Part shown: positions 22,089 through 30,033 of the stretch, in pieces
Layout of the letters: each line of letters begins with the position of its first letter
Numbering within the stretch: the stretch's first letter is position 1
Source: a virus
IMG/VR virus record: IMGVR_UViG_3300018476_000002
Span: 1 to 47,294 of that record
Direction: 5' to 3' (one strand)
DNA length: 47,294 nucleotides
The notes under the pieces: generated by a model
Told to the model about the DNA's origin: nothing
Database searches by the model: none
What the model saw: only the letters and a program-made list of their open reading frames with translations
Position numbers and translations under genes: made by a program

Positions 22089-22688
22089 TCAACGAGGGAT
22101 CTCGTTGGCGATCTTCTCAAGGTCGAGCTCCGGCTCGGACGACGGGTCCGTGCCGCCCCGGGGGGTGACGACGGGCTGTTGCGTCGGTCGCTGCCGGCTG
22201 TTGCCGGTGATGTCCTTCTCCGGGGGAGTCTCGCCTCCGGGAGCGGCAGCAGGGTCGGCCTTGGTGATGCCGAGCTCCTGTGCGAACGCTGCTCCGTCGG
22301 CGTGGATCTCCTCCGGGGTGTTGCCGGTCAGACGGTTGGCCTGGGCCTCGGTCAGACCGTGCGCGAGCCCGGCCCGCAGGCGGGCCGCTGTCAGCTCCAG
22401 CCCGTCCGCCCGAGCCTTCTCGGACTGGGCGGTCGTGCGGTGCTGGTCCAGCTCGCTCATCTTCGCCTTCTCGGCTTCGTCGAACTTGCGAGCCTTCTCG
22501 CGGAGCTCGGCTGCCTCACGGCGTCCTGCGTCGATGGCCGCCTTCGCTCGCGCCGCGTCGAACGGTCCGTCCCATCCGGTCGGCACCTCGGTCGCGCCCG
22601 GCTGTGCGGGAGCTGCGGGGGTGCCTGTCGACCCTTGGCCGGCGGGTGGGGCGGGGGTGACGATCGGCTCGGTGCTGGGCTGGGACAT
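22089..22688 (-). CDS. Scaffolding protein
   Basis: 199 aa, AAGGAGG 7 nt before ATG. The N-terminus is Pro/Ala-rich. The centre is a charged coiled coil (AGRREAAELREKARKFDEAE, AKMSELDQHRTTAQSEKARA), and the C-terminus is disordered with a final acidic-helical tail (LDLEKIANEIPR). This is typical of scaffold proteins placed just before the capsid gene. It guides procapsid assembly and is then lost. Confidence 0.85.
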   Translation of the reverse strand: MSQPSTEPIVTPAPPAGQGSTGTPAAPAQPGATEVPTGWDGPFDAARAKAAIDAGRREAAELREKARKFDEAEKAKMSELDQHRTTAQSEKARADGLELTAARLRAGLAHGLTEAQANRLTGNTPEEIHADGAAFAQELGITKADPAAAPGGETPPEKDITGNSRQRPTQQPVVTPRGGTDPSSEPELDLEKIANEIPR

Positions 22689-22736
22689 CGGGTTCCTCCT
22701 TGAGGGGTCCCGGCGCCTTGGCCGGGACTGTTGGGG

Positions 22737-23495
22737 TTAGCGTAAGCCACCATGCTCGCGCATGTACGCAAGAATGGCCCTCGTGTTGCGTCGGCCCGCC
22801 GGGAGATTCTTCACGGCGTCGTCGTAGAGCTGGGACCACTCGGCCGTCTTCGCCGGGTATTCGTACTCGAGGCCGGTGAAGACGGGGACCGCGACGCACC
22901 GGCAGTCGTCGTGGTACTTCTCGCCGAGAGAGCGCTTGCCCTGGCGTGACGGGCGCGACCCGGCGCCAGTGACGATGAGCGCGTCGCCCTGGCTGCGGTA
23001 GTCGGTGCGGGTCGCGAGCATCGCGCAGAAGGCGCACGCATCGTCCTGCGCGAGCCTCGCCCACGTGACGCCCGGCTCGGGGTCGAAGCTGACATTGAGG
23101 TCGACGGTGTCGCGGTGGCCGTAGCCGACGAACTTGTCGAGGACCGCGGCGGCGTCGATCAGCGCCTTCGTCGGCGACACGTAGGCGCCGGACCCGGCGT
23201 ACCCGATCTCGGACGCCATCGCCTCGGCGGTCGCGGTGGCCGCCAGGACGGTCAGGTACGACGTCTCGGCCTGCGCGTCCTGACGAAGCTCGGTGTACCA
23301 GTCGGCCGCCAGGAGTGCTGCCATCGACCCGTACTCGGCGACGAGGGCGAGCATGACGTCGGGGAGCTCGGCCTTGAGCTGGGGCGCGTCGTCGGCAGGT
23401 AACGCCGGCCAGAGCTCGACGAGCTCGGCCTTCGCGAGCAGGATCAGGTCGTCGAGGCCCTGCCGTTGCAGGTCGACGTCCTCAAGGCTGGGCAC
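22737..23495 (-). CDS. MuF-like / capsid morphogenesis protein
   Basis: 252 aa from GTG 23495, overlapping the portal stop by 14 nt. The N-terminal 110 residues are helical (AELVELWPALPADDAPQLKA). The C-terminal core CAFCAMLATRTDYRS and YHDDCRCVAVPVF is the Cys/His signature of the minor head (VG15/MuF-like) proteins encoded between portal and scaffold. It probably sits inside the procapsid with the portal. Confidence 0.8.
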   Translation of the reverse strand: MPSLEDVDLQRQGLDDLILLAKAELVELWPALPADDAPQLKAELPDVMLALVAEYGSMAALLAADWYTELRQDAQAETSYLTVLAATATAEAMASEIGYAGSGAYVSPTKALIDAAAVLDKFVGYGHRDTVDLNVSFDPEPGVTWARLAQDDACAFCAMLATRTDYRSQGDALIVTGAGSRPSRQGKRSLGEKYHDDCRCVAVPVFTGLEYEYPAKTAEWSQLYDDAVKNLPAGRRNTRAILAYMREHGGLR

Positions 23496-24891
23496 GTGAC
23501 CCGGTCCCGAGTCCGGCGGCGGTGATCACGCCGCGGGCCTCGGCTGCCTTCGCGCGGATGGCGTCGAGCCGGGCACGGGCGTCGGCCTTGGTGGCGAGCT
23601 GCTCCCAGCCCTTGACGTCGGACTGGGTGAAGCCCGGCAGCGAGGACCAGAGGGCCTCGGGCGGGATGCCGAGCATCATGGCGGCCTTGCCGAGGGCGTC
23701 GACGGCGGACGCCAGGGACAGGGTGTTGAGATCCTGCCACGTCACACCGGCGTCGTAGTCGGGCTCGCGTCCCTCGAGCAGCGCGGCGGCCCGGAGCGCC
23801 TGGTTGTGGGACTGGCCGAACGACGTCTTGAGGGTGAACTGGAGGAGGTTCAGCCCGGACCGGAGCTCGGTGATGGCGTCGGCCGAGAGGTTGGCGACCT
23901 TGCCGGTGAGGGCGGTGCCAGGAACCTGCCCGGTGCCGGCGAGCGACTCGACGTCGGAGTCCTTCGCCTTGATGAAGCCCTCGAGCGACGTCTCGTCGAG
24001 GGTGCCGAACTTCGTGTCGGCGTCCTCCGCGACGAGAATGTCCTCCTGGGACAGCTTGAGCTTCTGGCGGTTCGCCGCCTCCTCCGCGTCGGGCTCGGCG
24101 AGGCCGGAGATCGTGCGGACCTTCCACGAGTTGAAGTGCTGGGCGAGGAGCCGGTCGTAGTCGGTCTTCTCGATGCGGAGGGCGGTGGTGCGGTTGATGT
24201 CGACCACGCCACGGGTGCGGCCCTCGGTGTCGAGGTCGTAGGTGTAGCGGACGACGGGGCAGAATCCGTAGGCATCCTCGCCGGTCACCTCATCGACGCT
24301 GGGGATGGTCTCGATGTATTCGACGTCGTCGCCGGACCGGTCGTTGACCTTGAACTTGTACGTGTTGCCGTCGTTGTCGATCGCCTCGACGAGGAAGGCG
24401 CCGTCCTTACCGTTGGCGATGACCTCCATCGCCCACATCGGCCACTCGTCGTACGCCGGGTCGGCGTACAGGGTGAGCATCTGGCGCGGCGACCGCGGCT
24501 TCATCACGGTCGCCGGGTCGCCCTTGACGAGCCGGAGGTAGCCGACGCCATACCCCGCTGCGGCGCGGTGGATCGGGTTCTGGTTCTTCGGCATCCCGTT
24601 GGTGACCCAGGTCTTCCAACCGGGGTCGTTCTCGGCGATGGTCGGGGACCGGTAGCCGTCGACGTGGAGGCCCTGGCAGATGGCGGTGACGAGGAGCCCG
24701 AGGTACGGGGTGCGGGCGAGCTCGCGGAGCGCCTTGTGCTCGGTGGTGGCCTGACGTGGGACAGCGAAGTGCTCGTGCTCGTTGCGCCAGAGGAGGTCGA
24801 TCTTGTCGAGCTCCTCCTTCTCCTTGAGCCACGCCGGCCAGAGCAGCTTGTGGAACGCGGTGAGCGCGTCGGTCTTGTTGAGGACCGTCAT
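23482..24891 (-). CDS. Portal protein, SPP1 gp6-like
   Basis: 469 aa. Segments LGLLVTAICQGLHVDGYRSP, AAGYGVGYLRLVKGDPATVM, PRQMLTLYADPAYDEWPMWA and VNDRSGDDVEYIETIPS, then the long C-terminal helices after GTALTGKVANLSADAITELR, match SPP1-type portals. The portal ring is the DNA entry point and terminase docking site. It starts 3 bases after the large terminase stop, with AGGAG overlapping that stop, so coupling is likely. Confidence 0.9.
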   Translation of the reverse strand: MTVLNKTDALTAFHKLLWPAWLKEKEELDKIDLLWRNEHEHFAVPRQATTEHKALRELARTPYLGLLVTAICQGLHVDGYRSPTIAENDPGWKTWVTNGMPKNQNPIHRAAAGYGVGYLRLVKGDPATVMKPRSPRQMLTLYADPAYDEWPMWAMEVIANGKDGAFLVEAIDNDGNTYKFKVNDRSGDDVEYIETIPSVDEVTGEDAYGFCPVVRYTYDLDTEGRTRGVVDINRTTALRIEKTDYDRLLAQHFNSWKVRTISGLAEPDAEEAANRQKLKLSQEDILVAEDADTKFGTLDETSLEGFIKAKDSDVESLAGTGQVPGTALTGKVANLSADAITELRSGLNLLQFTLKTSFGQSHNQALRAAALLEGREPDYDAGVTWQDLNTLSLASAVDALGKAAMMLGIPPEALWSSLPGFTQSDVKGWEQLATKADARARLDAIRAKAAEARGVITAAGLGTGSRAQP

Positions 24892-24894
24892 CTC

Positions 24895-26667
24895 CTACCA
24901 GACCTTCCCACTGCGCTTCTTCTTCCGCTTCTGCCACTCCGGGGAGACGAGGAGATCCCGCCATAGCTGCCGGCCACCGATCAGACAGACGGCGAAGTCG
25001 ATCTTCTTCGGCGACTCGCGGCCGGTCTTGCTGATAGACGTACCGTACTTGTTCGGCGACTTCCGCGCGTTCAGAACGTGGCGAGTGAGCCGCGTGTCGC
25101 CGCCGTGCAGCAGGTCGCCGTTGTTGATGTCGACGAGGGTGCGCTCGCACGCCTCGGTGAAGTCCTTGTTGTGGGCGCGCATGTCCCACGCCACGGCGTG
25201 CGGGAATCGGCCGACGGTCGCGGGGATCAGGTACGACGATCCGTAGCGGGTGGCCCACAGGTCGACGTACGACTCGAAGTCGCGGACGTCGGCGCGGAAC
25301 GCGAGCACCCGGTACGTCTTGTGGACCGAGTCGACGACGTTGTCAACGGCCTGACGGTCGACCTTCCATTCACGGTCGGCGGCTTTTTCGTGGCGCTTGC
25401 GCTTCTTCCGCTTGCCGGTGGGATCTTGCTCCCACGCGCCGAGCAGGAACGGAAAGCCGTCGGAGCAGCGGATCGCGAGGAGGCCAGTGGAGTCGTCGGA
25501 CGTCGAGCCGTCGAAGAACAGGACGATCTCGTCGTCCTTCGCGAGCGCCGGGATCTGGCCGTTCTCGGCGCCGACGGCACGGGCGTTGAGCTTCCACGGG
25601 TTGCCCTCCTCGTCGCCGATCCACGAGTTGCGCGCGGCGGTCGGCTGGTTGAAGTAGTAGCGGACGGTCTGCTCGATGTCGACCTGCGGGTTGAAGAAAT
25701 ACCGGTCGACCATGCCGTCGAGATCCATGGCGTCAGCGAACGGCCCGTAGACCTCGCGGAGCGCCTCGACGATGTCGGTGCGGGAGTCGAGGTTGACGCC
25801 CTCCGGGGCCTCGCGGTGATCGAACAGCAGCCGGGTCTCCCTAGAGACCCCGTCGAGGATCATCTTGGCCCGCTCATGCGTGGCCTCGCCGACGGACTCC
25901 TCGCCCGTCTGGTACATCGTCGACGTCTGGAGGCCCCACGGTTGAGCCGACTTCCGCTTACCGAGGTTGCGCTGGACGGTGGCGAACATGTCGTGCAGCT
26001 CGGGCAGCACGTAGAGGTGGGTCTCGTCGAACACGGCGAACGACTCAAGGCCGCCGTCCTTCGATGCCGACGACGCGGTGCTCGGCCGGATCTCGCCACC
26101 ACCCGGCAGGAAGATGCGGGTGAGGCCGGCGGCGGTCGACGGGAGCCCTTCGGCGAGCGGCCCCTCGGTGAGGTTGTAGTACACATTCCGGTACGTGTTG
26201 CCGGCCTGTCCCTCCTCGGTGGCGAGGCACCGGATGAACGGGTAGGTCAGCTTCTTGCCCATGGGCTCGCCGGGCGCGTAGCGGTAGGTGAAGTCGCGGT
26301 ACTTGTAGACCTCGTTGCCCTTCGCGAAGCCAGCGAACCGGCATGGCCCGAACGCCTCGAACAGGACGATGAAGCCCGCGATCTCGGACTTGGCCCGGCC
26401 CTTGGCGCGCGAGAAGAACGCGTCGTCGTAGAGCCGCCGGCCCTTCTTGTTGTGGGCGTAGCAGTCCATGAACAGGCCATGGATCTCGTCGTCGAGCGGG
26501 AGTGGTTCCTCGTCGGGGACGTAGATGATCCCCTTGTGTTTCTTGAGGTGTCGCCCCTGGACGTCGCCCGGCCCGTGGATGCAGAAGTGTTCGATCCACG
26601 CCCCCGCGAGACCCCCGAGAGACAGCAGCCGGTCGTGACCGGGAGCGCGGATCAGCTCACGCGTCAC
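24895..26667 (-). CDS. Large terminase subunit
   Basis: 590 aa from GTG 26667, overlapping the small subunit by 11 nt. A divergent Walker A, SRAKGRAKSE (86-95), is the variant used by this terminase branch. Walker B plus catalytic Glu is FAVFDETHLY (Asp214-Glu215). The RNase H-like nuclease begins VLFFDGSTSDDSTGL (Asp386, Asp391/392). FWDMRAH-like WDMRAHNKDFTEACE and a C-terminal RKSPNKYGTSISKTGRESPK complete the nuclease half. It pumps DNA into the capsid and cuts the genome. Family order with TerS and portal is standard. Confidence 0.95.
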   Translation of the reverse strand: MTRELIRAPGHDRLLSLGGLAGAWIEHFCIHGPGDVQGRHLKKHKGIIYVPDEEPLPLDDEIHGLFMDCYAHNKKGRRLYDDAFFSRAKGRAKSEIAGFIVLFEAFGPCRFAGFAKGNEVYKYRDFTYRYAPGEPMGKKLTYPFIRCLATEEGQAGNTYRNVYYNLTEGPLAEGLPSTAAGLTRIFLPGGGEIRPSTASSASKDGGLESFAVFDETHLYVLPELHDMFATVQRNLGKRKSAQPWGLQTSTMYQTGEESVGEATHERAKMILDGVSRETRLLFDHREAPEGVNLDSRTDIVEALREVYGPFADAMDLDGMVDRYFFNPQVDIEQTVRYYFNQPTAARNSWIGDEEGNPWKLNARAVGAENGQIPALAKDDEIVLFFDGSTSDDSTGLLAIRCSDGFPFLLGAWEQDPTGKRKKRKRHEKAADREWKVDRQAVDNVVDSVHKTYRVLAFRADVRDFESYVDLWATRYGSSYLIPATVGRFPHAVAWDMRAHNKDFTEACERTLVDINNGDLLHGGDTRLTRHVLNARKSPNKYGTSISKTGRESPKKIDFAVCLIGGRQLWRDLLVSPEWQKRKKKRSGKVW

Positions 26668-27223
26668 CGGCCGCGAGGCGCTCGCGGCGCTCGCGCTGTG
26701 CCTGCACCTCGTCCGCCGCCGCCTCGTCCGCTGCGGCGGTCTCCTCGTCCTCGACGGAGGTGTCCTCGACGATCACCCAGCGGAGGTTCGCGAGTCCCTT
26801 GGGCGACAGGCCGAGCCGGTCGTCGAGCTCACGCATTTCCTTCATGAGTCCGAGCCGACCGGACGACATGGCCGCGAGCCGCTGGAACAGCCAGCGGATC
26901 GACTCGCCCTGCTCGAGCTGGTCGAGGAGCTCGGACATGTCGACGACGTCGGTGTTGGCCCGCTCCAGCGCGTCAAGGTCGTCCTCGAGCATCGCCCGGC
27001 GAGAGACGAGGGACTCGAAGCCGACGTTGGTTCCCCAGCCACATGCCTGGGGGGTGCGCCACGCCCACTTCCACCACTTCAACCCAGCCTTGTTGAGGAC
27101 CACCCACTTGGGGATCTCAGGAGGGGGAGTCGAAGGTCCGTTGGCGTTGAGGGTGACCGACGGGATGGTCGGTGCGTTGCGTCGCCGCTTGTCATGCGCA
27201 GGGAGCGGGCCGGGGTGACTCAC
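26657..27223 (-). CDS. Small terminase subunit
   Basis: 188 aa from GTG 27223 with AAGGAGG 6 nt upstream. The N-terminal HDKRRRNAPTIPSVTLNANG is followed by WWKWAWRTPQACGWGTNVGF, a signature of actinophage small terminases. A helical middle (LEDDLDALERANTDVVDMSE, then RELDDRLGLSPKGLANLRWV) ends in an acidic then basic tail. It should bind the packaging site and regulate the large subunit. Confidence 0.85.
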   Translation of the reverse strand: MSHPGPLPAHDKRRRNAPTIPSVTLNANGPSTPPPEIPKWVVLNKAGLKWWKWAWRTPQACGWGTNVGFESLVSRRAMLEDDLDALERANTDVVDMSELLDQLEQGESIRWLFQRLAAMSSGRLGLMKEMRELDDRLGLSPKGLANLRWVIVEDTSVEDEETAAADEAAADEVQAQRERRERLAAGDA

Positions 27224-27273
27224 GGTGGACCTCCTTGGGTCTCGGGACTCACCCTTGGTGAGACCGCTGGGAC

Positions 27274-27420
27274 TCAGGGTACGGCAGGCCCGGCCGACTC
27301 CACCGGACGTTCAGCCGGCGCCACGTCGTACACCGTGAAGCACGGGTGTTTGGGGCCGTAGAGGCGCATCCCGTTCGCCAGCGACGAGTGGTATGAGCAG
27401 GGCTTCCCCGACTCGCTCAC
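27274..27420 (-). CDS. Small hypothetical protein
   Basis: 48 aa from GTG 27420, overlapping the upstream stop (GTGA): VSESGKPCSYHSSLANGMRL and a Pro-rich tail. Contains Cys8, His11 and Cys28. No family. It ends 50 bp before the small terminase start; that gap holds imperfect inverted repeats. Confidence 0.55.
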   Translation of the reverse strand: MSESGKPCSYHSSLANGMRLYGPKHPCFTVYDVAPAERPVESAGPAVP

Positions 27421-27575
27421 GACGTCGGACCCTCGGCTGCGTGCGTCGTGATGTTGCGGCGCACGGCGCCGGAGTGAACCCAGATGGCGGCGGTCAGGCT
27501 GATGATGCGGGGGTGGCTGATGAGCACGATCTTGCCGCCGCACCGCTGGCACCGGCCCCGGTCGCCGAGCTTCAC
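27417..27575 (-). CDS. Small zinc-ribbon-like protein
   Basis: 52 aa from GTG 27575 (GTGA overlap). GRCQRCGGKIVLISHP then WVHSGAVRRNITTHAAEGPT has the CxxCG...H...H layout of the small zinc-binding proteins common in actinophage genomes. Function unknown; coupled to its neighbours. Confidence 0.65.
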   Translation of the reverse strand: MKLGDRGRCQRCGGKIVLISHPRIISLTAAIWVHSGAVRRNITTHAAEGPTS

Positions 27576-27853
27576 TGCTGGCCGTCCTTGTCGAGCACGT
27601 TGATGTCGAACGGCACGACCATCCCGTACAGCGACAGCCACACCGTGCCGCCCTCGCGGAGCTTCTCGAGGTCTCCGTCCTCGAGTACGAAGCGGGCGAG
27701 GAACCGGGGCGCACTGACGCCGTCGACGGTCACCTCGTCGACGAGCATCTCGGCCGGCGCGACCTCGGAGTCCAGCGTGCCGCCTGGTGGCATGAGGACG
27801 TGGCGCTCGGAGCCCGGCCAGAGGGCATCGTCGGGGATCGTGGTCAGGCGCAT
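27572..27853 (-). CDS. Hypothetical protein
   Basis: 93 aa, starting MRLTTIPDDALWPGSERHVL. Beta-rich with APRFLARFVLEDGDLEKLRE and TVWLSLYGMVVPFDINVL. It overlaps the upstream gene by 10 nt. Conserved-looking pattern of a small barrel, but no family is recognised. Part of the five-gene block ahead of terminase. Confidence 0.7.
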   Translation of the reverse strand: MRLTTIPDDALWPGSERHVLMPPGGTLDSEVAPAEMLVDEVTVDGVSAPRFLARFVLEDGDLEKLREGGTVWLSLYGMVVPFDINVLDKDGQQ

Positions 27854-28155
27854 CGCGCGCCGTCCATCCCGATCATCATGGCGACGATCCGCACGGCCGA
27901 CTCGGCGTCCTTCGCGAACGACGCGATGATCTCGGCGTTCTCAGCGAGCAGCGTCTCAAGCCGGGCGTGGTCCCGGCTGACGGGGTCCATGGGCAGGATC
28001 ACGATGTCCTCGCGGCGCAGCGTGAGCTTGGGGACGAAGTGCTCCTCGACCCACCGTGCGATGCGCGCCGAGCTGTCAGCCGCGCCGAGCACTGGCCTCT
28101 GGTCGCGAGCGTCGAAGGCGCCGAGGAGGTCGCGCTCGATGTCCTGCCAGCTCAT
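27844..28155 (-). CDS. Hypothetical protein
   Basis: 103 aa, starting MSWQDIERDLLGAFDARDQR (ATGA overlap with the upstream gene). Helical with a hydrophobic strand (LRREDIVILPMDPVSRDHAR) and a C-terminal SAVRIVAMMIGMDG. No known domain. Its place between the structural promoter and terminase suggests early-to-middle expression. Confidence 0.7.
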   Translation of the reverse strand: MSWQDIERDLLGAFDARDQRPVLGAADSSARIARWVEEHFVPKLTLRREDIVILPMDPVSRDHARLETLLAENAEIIASFAKDAESAVRIVAMMIGMDGARCA

Positions 28156-28436
28156 CGCTCGTCCACGACGTCGATACGAAAGATCCCCACGACGCCATCG
28201 TGGGAACGCTGACCCTCAAACCAGTTAGGGAGGTAGGCGTGGGGCGTCGGCGGGCGATTCATGACGACACCCGCAACGCCGTACGCCGACGCCACCGCTG
28301 AGAGCGCCGCCGCCTTCCGGTGGTAGACCTCCGTCGACATCACGGTCTTGCCATTGCTCGCGATCAGCCTTGCGTGCCAACCGGCGTGCGTGCGAACGAC
28401 TTGGTAGTGCCCGGCACCGCCGAGCTTAATGCCCAC
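28152..28436 (-). CDS. DUF1508/YegP-like small protein
   Basis: 94 aa from GTG 28436, one base after the upstream stop. GHYQVVRTHAGWHARLIASN, GKTVMSTEVYHRKAAALSAV and ASAYG match the short beta-beta-beta-alpha repeat of the DUF1508 (YegP-like) family: strand with aromatic W, turn 'NG', strand, then 'KAAAxxAI' helix. The role of this family is not known. Extra C-terminal residues follow. Confidence 0.65.
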   Translation of the reverse strand: MGIKLGGAGHYQVVRTHAGWHARLIASNGKTVMSTEVYHRKAAALSAVASAYGVAGVVMNRPPTPHAYLPNWFEGQRSHDGVVGIFRIDVVDER

Positions 28437-28437
28437 G

Positions 28438-28731
28438 TCACGCCGCCTGTCCGTGCCAGTAGTGGGCCTGCGACCGGGCACGCGTGATCCGCTTGCGGAG
28501 GTCGGCGATGGCCTCCGGGCTGAACAGCGCCCACGCGGTCGACGTGCAGATGAACTCGTCGACCGCCGTCGCGCGGCGGCGCGTCCACGCCCTGGCGAGC
28601 TCGAGCGGCAGCGAGATCACGTGACCCGTGACCTCCAGCTCGTACGACGTGGTGCCGTCGGCCGTCTCGTCGACCTTCACGATGGTCGGCTGCGCTCCGC
28701 GGATCTTCGTGCGTCTTCCGTGCTTCGCCAT
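28438..28731 (-). CDS. Hypothetical protein, first gene of leftward structural operon
   Basis: 97 aa with GAAGGAG 6 nt before ATG. It starts MAKHGRRTKIRGAQPTIVKV. An N-terminal beta part (TSYELEVTGHVISLPLELAR) is followed by a basic helical C-terminus (SPEAIADLRKRITRARSQAH). Possibly DNA-binding. It is preceded by a long structured leader and the promoter near 28962-28990. Confidence 0.7.
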   Translation of the reverse strand: MAKHGRRTKIRGAQPTIVKVDETADGTTSYELEVTGHVISLPLELARAWTRRRATAVDEFICTSTAWALFSPEAIADLRKRITRARSQAHYWHGQAA

Positions 28732-28763
28732 GACGACTCCTTCGTCGGGTGTCTGATCGGGAC

Positions 28764-28917
28764 GACTCCCCGCGACCTGCGGGGGTGCCAGCCGCGCGGG
28801 GAGTCGAGCGCCGGCCTCCCACCGGCTCGACCCGGCCGGGGAACGCTGTGGTGCTCGGCGCCGATCCCGACGGGCTCAGGCTTGGCCCCTGTAGTGCCGA
28901 GGAGAACCGGTCCTCGG
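28764..28917 (-). ncRNA. Structured 5' leader of the structural operon
   Basis: Three stems lie in the transcript between the promoter and the 28731 start. One is CCGAGGA / TCCTCGG at 28897-28917. The second is GTCGAG+CCGG / CCGG+CTCGAC at 28803-28831 with a 2-base bulge. The third is the perfect 11-bp GACTCCCCGCG / CGCGGGGAGTC at 28764-28805. The last two share bases 28803-28805. The arrangement could act as an attenuator, antitermination signal or packaging element. Confidence 0.45.
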
Positions 28918-28961
28918 GCTGGAGTTTTCGCGCGGTGCGCCTGGATGGACTGACCCCACAG

Positions 28962-28990
28962 ACCATAGCCCTACCCTATGCCCCGGTCAA
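28962..28990 (-). promoter_or_regulatory. Leftward structural-operon promoter with operator 3
   Basis: On the minus strand: TTGACC (28990-28985), a 17-bp spacer, TATGGT (28967-28962), the best sigma70-like promoter seen. The repeat ATAGG-GTAGG-GCTAT (28979-28965) fills the spacer and enters the -10 box, so a bound repressor would exclude RNA polymerase. The start point should be near 28955. Confidence 0.78.
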
Positions 28991-29166
28991 CCCCGAAACC
29001 CGTACACACCGCGAGCCGCTAATCCACTGGTTCCGCGTGTCGCGCGAGGAGGGGGTGCCCCCCAGGGGGTAAGGGTGACCTAACCTATGCCTGGATGCGA
29101 ACGGGTGTTCGATGGGTAGGGCAGACCGAAGCTCTGTTCGATTCGGCGCACCATGCTAGGGACGTG

Positions 29167-29496
29167 CTAGGCAGGCCGGCCGGGATGGCGTCGGCGCGGA
29201 CGCTGGGACCGGGCGCGCCGGGCTGCTACGCCTTCGGCGCTGGACTTGAGCGCGTGGCAGTGGGTGTTGAGCCATGCCAGGTTGGTGGGTGCGTGGTCGT
29301 CGCCCGCGGTGATGTGGTCGCACTCGCTGCCCGTGCCGTCGCACCGCTCACTGTGGGTGGGTAGGCCGGGGTAGGTGATGCCCTCACACCGTCCGTGTGC
29401 CCTGTCGCTGGTCAGCTTGGTCAGCTCGGTCCAGTCGGGGGGTAGGCGTGAGGCTCGGTCGCTGGTGTCCCATGGCACGTGCTCAGTGTGGGTCAC
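29167..29496 (-). CDS. HNH endonuclease, terminase-associated type
   Basis: About 109 aa from GTG 29496 (GTG 29478 also possible). PWDTSDRASRLPPDWTELTK, then CEGITYPGLPTHSERCDG, ECDHITAGDDHAPTNLAWLN and THCHALKSSAEGVAARRARS give the DH...N...H zinc-finger HNH core. This type is encoded beside the cos/terminase region of many actinophages and is needed for packaging cleavage in related systems such as HK97. No ribosome site was found. Leftward, it would read into the 28.9-kb control region. Confidence 0.85.
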   Translation of the reverse strand: MTHTEHVPWDTSDRASRLPPDWTELTKLTSDRAHGRCEGITYPGLPTHSERCDGTGSECDHITAGDDHAPTNLAWLNTHCHALKSSAEGVAARRARSQRPRRRHPGRPA

Positions 29497-29516
29497 ACGG
29501 ATTCTGTGGTGGGGAC

Positions 29517-29546
29517 TTGCGCATCGTCATAGGGTGTGCCTATAGT
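29517..29546 (+). promoter_or_regulatory. Rightward promoter with operator 2
   Basis: TTGCGC (29517-29522), an 18-bp spacer, TATAGT (29541-29546), then ATG 6 bases later at 29553, so the transcript is probably leaderless. The perfect inverted repeat ATAGG-GTGTG-CCTAT (29529-29543) fills the spacer and overlaps the -10 box. Confidence 0.78.
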
Positions 29547-29552
29547 CGGGCC

Positions 29553-30002
29553 ATGGACACCGCATTCCGCCTCAGCATCCGCGACCGAGTCATCCACAAC
29601 GGCCGACCCGCCATCGTCGCCCGCTTCCCCATGAACGGACCCGCACGTGAGGTGGGTATCAACTACACCGACGATGCCGCGATCCGCCCCCGGTCGACGT
29701 ACGCCCCCATCGGCGACATCACCCCCGCTACCTACACCCTCACCGTCGCGCACGACAACGGCTCTGCTGTGTGGGTACGCAACTCCCTCGACGGCATCAC
29801 TAACGGTCGGTTCACCATCTACCGAGACACCGACGAGACCATGCGCGCCAACGGAGACCAGCTCCGTCGCTACCCGTGGTCACTGTGGGACTCGGGCTCT
29901 GGCGTCGCCGTCCACTACGGCCTCAACTTCCGCACCGTCGCCGACGCTAAGGCGCTCGTGACTGACGCCGTCGGTGTCCTCGCAACCAAGCTCCCCGCCT
30001 GA
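29553..30002 (+). CDS. Hypothetical protein, first rightward early gene
   Basis: 149 aa, starting MDTAFRLSIRDRVIHNGRPA. The start is fixed by the promoter and lacks a Shine-Dalgarno. The N-terminal half is beta-rich (YTLTVAHDNGSAVWVRNSLD), and the C-terminus helical (FRTVADAKALVTDAVGVLAT). No family is recognised. As the first gene behind a repressed promoter it is a good candidate for an immediate early takeover or anti-defence protein. Confidence 0.75.
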   Translation: MDTAFRLSIRDRVIHNGRPAIVARFPMNGPAREVGINYTDDAAIRPRSTYAPIGDITPATYTLTVAHDNGSAVWVRNSLDGITNGRFTIYRDTDETMRANGDQLRRYPWSLWDSGSGVAVHYGLNFRTVADAKALVTDAVGVLATKLPA

Positions 30003-30033
30003 CCCGTCAACCGATTCACAGGAGATGAACACC

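Larger units (their letters stand above)
28732..29166. other. 435-bp non-coding control region
   Basis: No gene is supported here. It contains, leftward, the structural-operon promoter with operator 3 (28962-28990) and a leader of about 220 nt with three hairpins. To the right, around 29051-29070, G- and C-runs alternate (GGGGG, CCCCCC, GGGGG), followed by a half-operator-like CCTAT at 29084. Lying between an HNH gene and the terminase operon, the region could also hold the cohesive-end packaging site, but no known overhang was recognised. Confidence 0.6.

Noticed and set aside
20431-22740. Open frame of 769 codons on the + strand
   Set aside because: Antisense to the capsid, connector and scaffold genes, which have clear families and ribosome sites. 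Its protein is Arg/Gly/Leu-rich without domains.
29070-29090. Sixth operator near 29071-29088
   Set aside because: It shares only CCTAT and a GGGTGACC block; the second arm is missing and the spacing is wrong.
29095-29364. 89-codon ORF on the + strand with ATG near a CCTAT half-site
   Set aside because: It overlaps the well-supported HNH gene on the other strand and has no recognisable protein pattern. Only half of the operator motif is present.
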